Source: Parelaphostrongylus tenuis (lineage: Eukaryota; Nematoda; Chromadorea; Rhabditida; Metastrongylidae). Taken from it: a stretch of DNA of 64,000 nt. Within the stretch, counting starts at the first letter, position 1. Every line of letters starts with the position of its first letter. The DNA is taken from the NCBI GenBank assembly GCA_019055375.1, contig JAHQIW010002019.1, positions 1 to 64,000 of the forward strand, read 5' to 3'. This document shows positions 57,340-64,000 of the stretch, one piece after another. The notes beneath the pieces are model-generated. The model saw only the letters and a program-made list of their open reading frames with translations. It had not been told where the DNA came from and made no database searches. The position numbers and the translations under genes were made by a program.

Positions 57340-57640
57340 CTGCTTCAAAGTTGACTGCCTTCGAAACAAATTCGCTTGCTACTTATGCACGAATACTCCT
57401 TAGAGAGAAATGCTATTTGGCGAAGCGCAAGATGAATGAGATTTGGGCGATGATACGGTTGCAGAAGGAACGGCTAGAAAGTGGTTGGCAAAGTTTAAAG
57501 CTGCTGAGAACAGTCCGGAGGATCAGTCGAGCTCGGGTCATCTACAGAAAGTCTCATTAATCGTGAGCGTCACTTCACTAGCATTTCCCCTATGGGCCAT
57601 TCGTGCATGAGTAGCAAGCGAATTCGTTCCCACGACAACT
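57340..57640. pseudogene. Two mariner N-terminal fragments, inverted
   Basis: Plus strand 57362-57545: QIRLLLMHEYSLERNA, a gap, NEIWGDDTVAEGTARKWLAK then FKAAENSPEDQSSSGH, i.e. the mariner helix-turn-helix domain. Minus strand 57640-57546: IRLLLMHEWPIG then GNASEVTLTINETF, a second copy of the first helix facing the first. Both have frameshifts. They sit in the SLC1 intron between TM7 and hairpin 2. Confidence 0.75.
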
Positions 57641-57804
57641 CCACCTTGTAACAAGTATAGGCAAGTTGTGTAACAAAATGTTAACAACAAAATTCGCGAT
57701 TGAAGGGTACCAAAATCATTCAATTTTAGTCACTTCTGGTCAATATATTTGGTGTTCATTGCCTTGGTGCCAAAACTTATGAAAAGACTTCATTGTTTTT
57801 GTAG

Positions 57805-58665
57805 CTTCACTGCCACGTTGGCAGCAATGGGTTCAGCAGGAGTACCGCCGGCCGGTCTGATATTAGTTTTGACATCAATGGGACTACCAATTAAGGACGT
57901 ATCGCTGCTCCTCCTCGCTGATAGGATAATGTGAGTGAGCTTTACAAATTCGCTTGTTGTAGCTCTGAACTGCCCTTTTCCGTCTTGAGTGCAGAACACC
58001 AAAAAATAAAAGATATAGTAAAATCAACTCGATATTTTCCAGTTTGATAACCTCTGACTCTACCTTTCTCGGACGCGTAAACCTTAAAAGTTGCACTTTG
58101 TTTGCGTTAAAGATCTCATAGCTATTTGTGCTTTCTATCAACCTTTTATTATCAAGTAGTTAACGCAAGTATCAACAGGTTCTGTTTCTTTTTCTGAGTT
58201 ACCAAACTCTAAATGAGCTTCATATTTATGCGTTTTTACTCTAATCGTTAATGAGAAAAAGCTAGCAAGATTTTCAAGTTTTAGTGAGAAAGAAATGATT
58301 TAAATGTTCACCGAGATTCCAAATGGGAATACTGACTGATTACTCTGAGCAGCTCTTGATGTTCAAGCAATTCAATGCCATTTTGAGCGGTTATAGCTGT
58401 AGGAGGAATTGATGGGAGGTTTTGCGCTAGAGATACCATTCAGAAACGTGGCACATGCTTCACAGTCGTACTATTTTCTGCTTATGATAATTAATCTGAT
58501 GAAACACTTAACGGTTTTGACGTTTGAATGCAGAGATCGTGTCCGAGAGTCGATCAATGTGGTCGGAAATGCGTTTGGCGCCATATCATTAATCATCATG
58601 TCAAAGAGGACCTCCTGGCTTATGATCTCCTTCATGCGAACGATTTCAATCTAAACGGCAAGTAA
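57805..58665 (+). CDS. SLC1 exons, hairpin 2, TM8 and C-terminus (-1 frameshift in last exon)
   Basis: 57805-57930 encodes SFTATLAAMGSAGVPPAGLI then LVLTSMGLPIKDVSLLLLAD (hairpin 2 'ASIGAAGIP-AGL'). The 58534-58665 exon encodes DRVRESINVVGNAFGA, then a one-base deletion near 58580, then INHHVKEDLLAYDLLHANDF and NLNGK stop, similar in position to the family's short cytoplasmic tail. The substrate-binding Arg of 'DR-R' and the Asn of 'NV' are kept; the Asp of the usual 'NV-GD' is Asn (NVVGNA). Confidence 0.85.
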
Positions 58666-59097
58666 TTCGTACTTAGTTTTCTATTGTTCTCAAAAATTTA
58701 GGAAAGAGAAAATTGACTTAGCTTTTCGAGTGTTTTATTCGTTAAAGGCTCGAATGTTCCACTTTTTATTTGACATTTTTCGACCCTCAAAAGTGAAGTA
58801 ATGACGCTTTGCTGAAAAGTATGAAGTGAGCATTCATTTTCATCTTCTGGTACATGCAACGATTTTATTTAGTATATAATCGTCATTTCCTACTTTACAC
58901 AGCATTGTCTCTCTTTCATGAAAAAAAAAACACTGTTGAAATAGGAAAGCACAGCAATAGAAACTTCTAAGTAAAGTGTACTCCTCGAAAAATGTCAAAA
59001 ATTTGTTGCGAAGAGAACAAACCCTTAGTAATACTATTACGGCTTATCTAACTTACTGTCTGTTGAGAAAAGCGCCGTTGCAATCACTCTATGAACC

Positions 59098-59526
59098 ATG
59101 GCATCGACTGTTTTTAAAACCTCGCAATAAATATTCAATTTAACTTTTAGAGAATGTTTAAAGCCATACCCGAGGTTGATACGCCAGGGCTATCCACGCG
59201 TGTTTTGGAGGTCTCTCCCCTCTCGTCAATAGCCCACGCCCCACTTTAAGCGGTGCATTGTTAGCAAGGAGGGAGGCGTATGTGGTGACGACGCATTGTA
59301 CAATAACACTGTGCCACAACCACTTCTCAGTCGATGGATCTCGGCTGGTAGAACAAAATAGATACATGGCATCAACTGCGTTCAAAACCTCTTAATAACC
59401 GTTCAATTTAAATTTTCAAGAATGTTCAAAACCCTGCCCGAGATTGGTACGCCAGGGCCTAACTCCTTGCAACAGTATAGGGCTCAATATGGAGGTGGGC
59501 TACTGACGAAAGGGCGAGACCTCCGA
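59098..59526. repeat. Local direct/inverted repeat pair
   Basis: A ~92-bp block at 59098-59190 recurs in direct orientation at 59366-59460 ('ggcatc-actg', 'aaaacctc', 'ccgag-ttg-tacgccaggg'). A second block, 59206-59239, recurs inverted at 59490-59524 ('ggaggt...gggctactgacg' against '...cgtcaatagcccacg'). Class unknown. Confidence 0.7.
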
Positions 59527-59636
59527 AATACTCTATGAGCGTTATACAAGAATTGCATTATGTAATTGTTGGCATCTTTGTGAATGCAGTATACACTACC
59601 AACTCTGATTAACGATATATGCACATTTTATATGTA

Positions 59637-59822
59637 AAAGATTAAAGGATAAAGCTCTCGGCGTTGATCAATCCCTGAGGGATGCGCTATGCATTCGACT
59701 TCAATTTTTGACTTCGTTTGAGCTGATTGAATGCATATCTGGCCTTTACAATGACTCGCGGTGGCCTCCCGCTGAACCGGGTCAGTGCTGCTTATCCTCC
59801 CAGACAAGTCTGAGACCACTAT
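59637..59822 (-). mobile_element. SINE family 1, 5'-truncated
   Basis: Minus strand: body from 'agtggtctcagacttgtctg' to the tail 'gagagctttatcctttaatc'. It is close to the young copy at 40.2 kb but lacks the tRNA-like head, as expected for incomplete reverse transcription. Confidence 0.85.
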
Positions 59823-59981
59823 TTATAGCATTTCAAAAATCAGTTATGTTTTTGGATTTTTTAAAAAATGAACTTTTTTATGCTTGCTTATCATCGCTCG
59901 CTATGATGTTCCAAAAATTTGTCATGGATATTTCATAATATGTCAAACGCGTTCATCTTTGATAATACAGATATATTTCAG

Positions 59982-60683
59982 AGCTAACTGGCGATATGAA
60001 GCCAAAGGAAACTGGTGGGATAAGTTGTGATAAGAAGGCAAAACAAATTGATTCAACCAAATTGAAAAACGCTCCCAGCATGGCGACGATAGCTAAGGAA
60101 AGTTCTGCGAATGCGGAAACCGTTGTTGAAATGCCGGCAATTGTAAAAAATGCAGCAAACGCGGAAATCAGTGTTGAAATGCCGGCCATTGTAACAAATT
60201 CACAAGCCCGGAAACCCTTGTTGGAATGCCGGCAACTGTATCCGATTCAACAAACGGCGAAAACTTCTGCTGAAATGCCGGCAGCTGCTAACTGATTCAG
60301 CAAACGCGGAGACATCTGTTGAAATTCCGGCAACTGTAGCTGATTCGACAAACGCGGAGACATCTGTTGAGTTTCCGGCAACTGTAGCTGATTCAATAAA
60401 CACGGAAACCTTTGTTGAATTTCCGGACAATTGTAGCTGATTCAACAAACGCGGCGACATCTGTTGAGTTTCCGGTAACTGTGATCTAATTCAGCAAACG
60501 CAGAAACCGCTGTTGAAATGCCGGAAGCTGTGATCAGTCCAGAAAATACAGGGATCCCAGTCTACGGAACAACGCCAAACAGAAATTTTGGAAGACAATG
60601 AGACTGTTGATTCAGATATAAAGAGTATTATGTTTGACTACATTTACCAGAGTCGACTCGTATTATGCAATGTCTGTTTCTAA
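59982..60683 (+). CDS. Exon-like ORF with nine 48-bp (16-residue) repeats
   Basis: Preceded by ATATATTTCAG, a good acceptor; reads LTGDMKPKETGGISCDKKAK and then repeats of the type ANAETVVEMPAIV (consensus SxNAETSVEMPATVAD). Units begin near 60107, 60155, 60203, 60250, 60300, 60348, 60396, 60445 and 60494. Unit lengths are 48, 48, 47, 50, 48, 48, 49, 49, 48: the indels sum to +3, so the frame is lost in unit 3 and regained in unit 9. The end is either a stop at about 60600 or, in a shifted frame, an acidic tail (EILEDNETVDSDIKSIMFDY) to TAA at 60681. No known family. Minus-strand repeats of similar length are shadows. Confidence 0.55.
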
Positions 60684-63200
60684 ATTAGGGTATCCACTGA
60701 TAATGTGAAAAATAGGTTGAGCTTGTTGCAGAACTTCGAAATATCTTCATGTCTTTGAAATAGTAGGTTCAATTGTTTGCGCAAGCCGTGTTTGTTTATG
60801 TGAAGGTCAATAAACAATCCTTTCGACAGCGGCAAAATAGCATGTGCATTCTGAATACATGAACCATTAGCTGGGAAAGCTAACGAATCAAAGGAAAGTA
60901 ACAGAACACAAAACTTCTGTTCAATTGCATGCCGTATCATTGTTTTCCCAAATGCTCAGTTCTAGGTGATGTTGGTGAAAGAACTGATATTCGACGAAGT
61001 TTGACAATTAGGCAACAATAGTAACAAAATTGCTTTGCCTTTTATACTCTGTTTGGGCCATAAATTAACATTCAAGGCATATATTAGAGTATTCGGAGAA
61101 TATAAGAGTAACATATTGAACAGAGGCGCCATACAAAAAACGCGTGGTTTTTGGTTCAATCTCCTTCCATCAGTTTCATCTTTTATTATTGACTCTTGTG
61201 GATCTCCATGAATACAGAATATCTACGTGTATTAGTCGGAATGTCAACATGATAAATTTCTCGCCTTCACAACTGAATAGAAAAGGACGAGCTGAGTGAA
61301 GAACATTCAAGAGGTCACATGATATGGCGAAGAGGGCAATGGACGTCGGTTCCCGAGTTCTTCCTTTATACACTTTGATTCCTTATGTTTTTCCATAGAC
61401 GTCACAAGCGTACAAGCTACGAGAAATGATTGACAGTTCATTCAGTACAACTGCAACTGCACGTGCATTCGAGAGAGCACTTCCGATTCAAAACACGAAA
61501 AATAGAATTCGAAAATTCAACGTGTGTCAGCCAATGAAATTGATCGAATTGTTTGCGAGCAGTAAAGAAACATCGATTTGATAGTCAAAGAAGATTTTAC
61601 AAAAAAACTATGACGCTTTTGATTTCAGGAATGAATAGAATCGCTTTGCTCACTTCGCGCACAACGAAGGGAAATGTATGTAGACTTCGATAGCACTCGA
61701 TAGAGTCACGGTCAGTACAAGGACAGATTGCAATGGCGAATAAGACTCTTTGGCCTAAGAAATGGTTTATAAACGATATCACTTACGAGTTTAAATTGTT
61801 ATTGTCATTTTGATTACTCGTTGTCTTACTCAACGTAGTGGGTAAAGCCCATTAAAAGCAAACTACGAAGGTACTCTTAATGCGCAGATGCTCCTTGAGA
61901 ATATGATCCGTGACGCCGTCACGTACTGTGTGCGGTCGAAGAAAAGAACGGTGACGACAATGTATATCGATTACGCTCTCGAATGAAAAAGAGGTCCGTT
62001 GTATAATCTACTGCATCTGTTCAATCTAACGCAGCAGTATCACAAAGATCACACTGCAAATGAATTCATAACTGCATAAGTGTGTGTAAAGGACCTCATG
62101 AAAGGCTCAGAGAAATACATTTGTCCTCACAGGCAATGGTTCCTCTGCTTCTTCCACTGTGAGGGTCTAGCACTTCTATGATTTGAGTCGTGTCATAATA
62201 TCATCGTCATAAAGGTCGTAGCAAATGGTTGGCCACATCTCCCTTCAATCTCAAGGATAATTGGGTTGGGGCCCTTGTGGGATTATAAGGGATCAAACCA
62301 GCGCAGAGTCGCGCCAAACATCTCTAAATTTTTGACAAACGACCTTCTTCCGAAAAAAGAAAGAAGATTCTGATGTTCGCAGTACTCTCTTCGTAAGATG
62401 ATGCTTCGACCACTTTAAAAGTACTGTGAAGAGTTTACAGAGCGCTCGAATGACGTCATCTGGAATTCAGTTGCACTCATAACGACTAGGCGGCTGCACA
62501 CCTCAGACTTCGATGCATCTCAGTGATTCAGCAGAATATACATTGATAGCGCAACACATATGTGCCGGTCATATATTAAGAAAAACAAAACAAAGGATAG
62601 ATGGAAACAACTGTAGAGCAGACTCCTTGAGGATGCAGGTGTTGTCTACGGACGGCCACTTACACTGCGGACGAACATATCCGTAGGTAGAACTGATAAG
62701 CTACCGACTTTTTACACGTCCGGCTAGAGATGCGATGACCGCCATGCTGAAATAAAGTTACCGACATGGACGATCGCGAGACGAAGAAACGAAGAGAAAG
62801 TGAGCTAAAGTCAGCATATCTTGTAAAGACACGGCGTCTAAATATGCAAGTAACCAGCTAGAAAGAAAGTTTGTAAAATTGCAAGACATTCATCTTATGC
62901 ATAAATAGACTATCACAGAACCTAAATTGTGCACATTTCGTACCTTACAGATAGGTGTCGTCCATCTTACACTTCTTAAACAGCTCCTTGTCTGGTTTTC
63001 GAAAGCAGAGCTAGTGTAACCACCACTGTTACATGCCCACCGCCTGAAAAACTTAACGTCTCCTAATATTACAGCATGAAATAGTTAAGTAACTCTGGTG
63101 ACATTGATTTTACCTTTACCATATGTTCTTTCTGCATATAATATTGAACAATCACGATTTCCTAAGATTGCGGAGATATGAGCAAAACATGCAACATGAT
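60684..63200. other. Intergenic DNA; unassigned
   Basis: Minus frames of 61-86 codons at 60680-61782 are unrecognised. Around 62600-62830 the plus strand has short peptide-like runs (GVVYGRPLTLRTNISVGRTD) that may be an old retroelement, but no RT or endonuclease motif is visible. Confidence 0.35.
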
Positions 63201-63292
63201 ACAAATGAAGTGGAATCGAACCACTACTGTTCTCTCCATGAAGGTGCGCTCCTAATGCACAATCGAGGTGCTCGCTCTACTTTTGTCTGAAT
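63200..63292 (-). repeat. Degenerate tRNA-like fragment
   Basis: Minus strand has a perfect B box in GTGGTTCGATTCCACTTC and an upstream A-box-like GTAGAGCGAGCACC, but the spacing is too long for a tRNA and no acceptor stem closes. Possibly an old SINE head. Confidence 0.35.
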
Positions 63293-64000
63293 CGTGGATT
63301 TTCTCGTACCTTAGCTCTCACGCAATTATTGCACTGGCATTGTCCCTAAATACAAGATTTCAATCACCATATTGTTAGATTGTTAACAAAATGATAATGA
63401 CAACACATATGTGTTTCTCAACCTCGCATCCCAGGCTCACCTAACCTCCAGCCATTCGGGTGTTGTCGTCTTCCAGATTTAAGCGGTTTTCTAGCTCTAA
63501 CCAGCTATAGATTAAGTGTAGCTGCAACACCCAAAATAGCGTTAATCGGAATTTACGTGAATTGATGGTCTCATTTCACACTTGGATGTGCCTAATGATT
63601 TCAAAAACAGTTACGTCCTTACATTTATCATTATTCCATTCTAGCTATACTTGTGTCCATTCAAATCCATCAAAAATTTCGCAATGTTGGAACATTGAAA
63701 CGAGAAATGCCGACGTTAATAAAGAATAAAATGAAATTCAAATGATGAAAGTGCATTGCGCTAGAATAAATTCGGTGCCACAATGAATTCTCACCTGAAC
63801 TCGACTTCGTGTCTCATTATTTATGAGTGATCTATGGATCTTTCTAACGAAGTGATAGGCAGAAGAAAAAAGTTCAGTCGTATTTTTGAAATTTCTCGAA
63901 AGACATTCTGTGTACGTCAATGAAGCTTATGGAAACTACAAAATGTTAGTTGAGACAGTCTCCTTGCACATTACGACAATTCAGACACAGGTCCGGCGGC
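63293..64000. other. Intergenic DNA, nothing recognised
   Basis: AT-rich; no feature identified up to the end of the window. Confidence 0.4.

Larger units (their letters stand above)
44651..58665 (+). pseudogene. SLC1-family glutamate/amino-acid transporter gene (12 exons, four frameshifts)
   Basis: Sodium-coupled excitatory amino acid transporters clear glutamate at the plasma membrane. Exons by conserved order: 44651-44756 (TM1), 47095-47185 (TM2), 47528-47601 and 48044-48163 (TM3), 48363-48562 (extracellular loop), 50783-50909 (TM4), 54933-55031 (TM5), 55869-56002 and 56103-56205 (TM6, hairpin 1), 57097-57188 (TM7), 57805-57930 (hairpin 2), 58534-58665 (TM8, C-terminus, TAA). All junctions are GT-AG with compatible phases. 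Relative to the family frame, exon 1 has -2, 48044 has +1, 54933 has -1 and the last exon has -1, so the reading frame is broken; otherwise there are no in-frame stops. The N-terminal exon was not found. Either a recent pseudogene or a real gene with consensus errors. It is a close relative of nematode glt genes; I cannot name the orthologue. Confidence 0.85.

Noticed and set aside
60200..60460. Minus-strand repeat ORFs (86 and 78 codons) across the 48-bp array
   Set aside because: Both strands of a 48-bp repeat give long frames; the plus strand has the acceptor and the plausible N-terminal and C-terminal extensions.
63200..63292. tRNA gene on the minus strand
   Set aside because: Good B box, but A-to-B spacing is too long and there is no acceptor stem.
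1..64000. CRISPR array, bacterial operon, rRNA or spliced-leader RNA gene
   Set aside because: No spaced identical repeats, Shine-Dalgarno-linked genes, rRNA-like blocks or nematode SL1 sequence were seen.

Overview
The window looks like a gene-poor, repeat-dense stretch of a clade V (strongylid, hookworm-like) nematode nuclear genome. The evidence is AT-rich DNA, GT-AG introns with short TTTCAG-type acceptors, RTE-clade LINE fragments, many decayed mariner transposases, piggyBac and BEL/Pao remnants, and small tRNA-derived repeats. No bacterial-type operons, rRNA genes or CRISPR arrays were seen. Genus-level assignment is inference.

One host gene is clearly recognisable. It is an SLC1-family (excitatory amino acid/glutamate) sodium-coupled transporter on the + strand, 44651-58665, in twelve exons from TM1 to the C-terminus. 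All exons are bounded by plausible GT-AG sites, but four carry single- or two-base indels, so it is either a young pseudogene or a real gene with consensus errors. Its introns are full of insertions: a mariner, a SINE 14 bp past a 5' splice site, an inverted-repeat element, a degraded hammerhead repeat, a 2.8-kb RTE copy and mariner head fragments. A second, intact copy of its TM1 exon with flanking intron lies alone at 15.4-15.7 kb. A second host-like coding region (59982-60683) carries nine 48-bp repeat units.

The most interesting content is a repeat family of roughly 320 bp whose units contain a type I hammerhead self-cleaving ribozyme with a short palindromic stem III. It occurs at 17.1, 20.3, 40.7-41.5 and 50.5 kb. 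Two units at 40.7-41.1 kb are in tandem with a ribozyme-to-ribozyme spacing of 321 nt, as expected for a metazoan retrozyme that makes small circular RNA. Three loci share the same odd architecture: a minus-sense copy joined to a plus-sense copy, giving fold-back structures.

Region by region: 0-12 kb is mostly unassigned DNA with two long diverged dispersed repeats, one SINE and a mariner head. 12-14 kb holds a palindromic MITE, unrecognised ORFs and a BEL/Pao fragment. 15-23 kb holds the orphan SLC1 exon, two retrozyme loci, a mariner and a repeat copy. 22.5-26.6 kb holds tRNA-like repeats, a mariner and an RTE tail. 27.7-31 kb is a near full-length minus-strand RTE. 31-38 kb holds RTE/SINE remnants and a piggyBac. 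40-42.2 kb holds a young SINE, the tandem retrozyme and a purine-rich GC island. 43-58.7 kb is the SLC1 locus with its insertions. 59-64 kb holds small repeats, the 48-bp repeat ORF and unassigned DNA.
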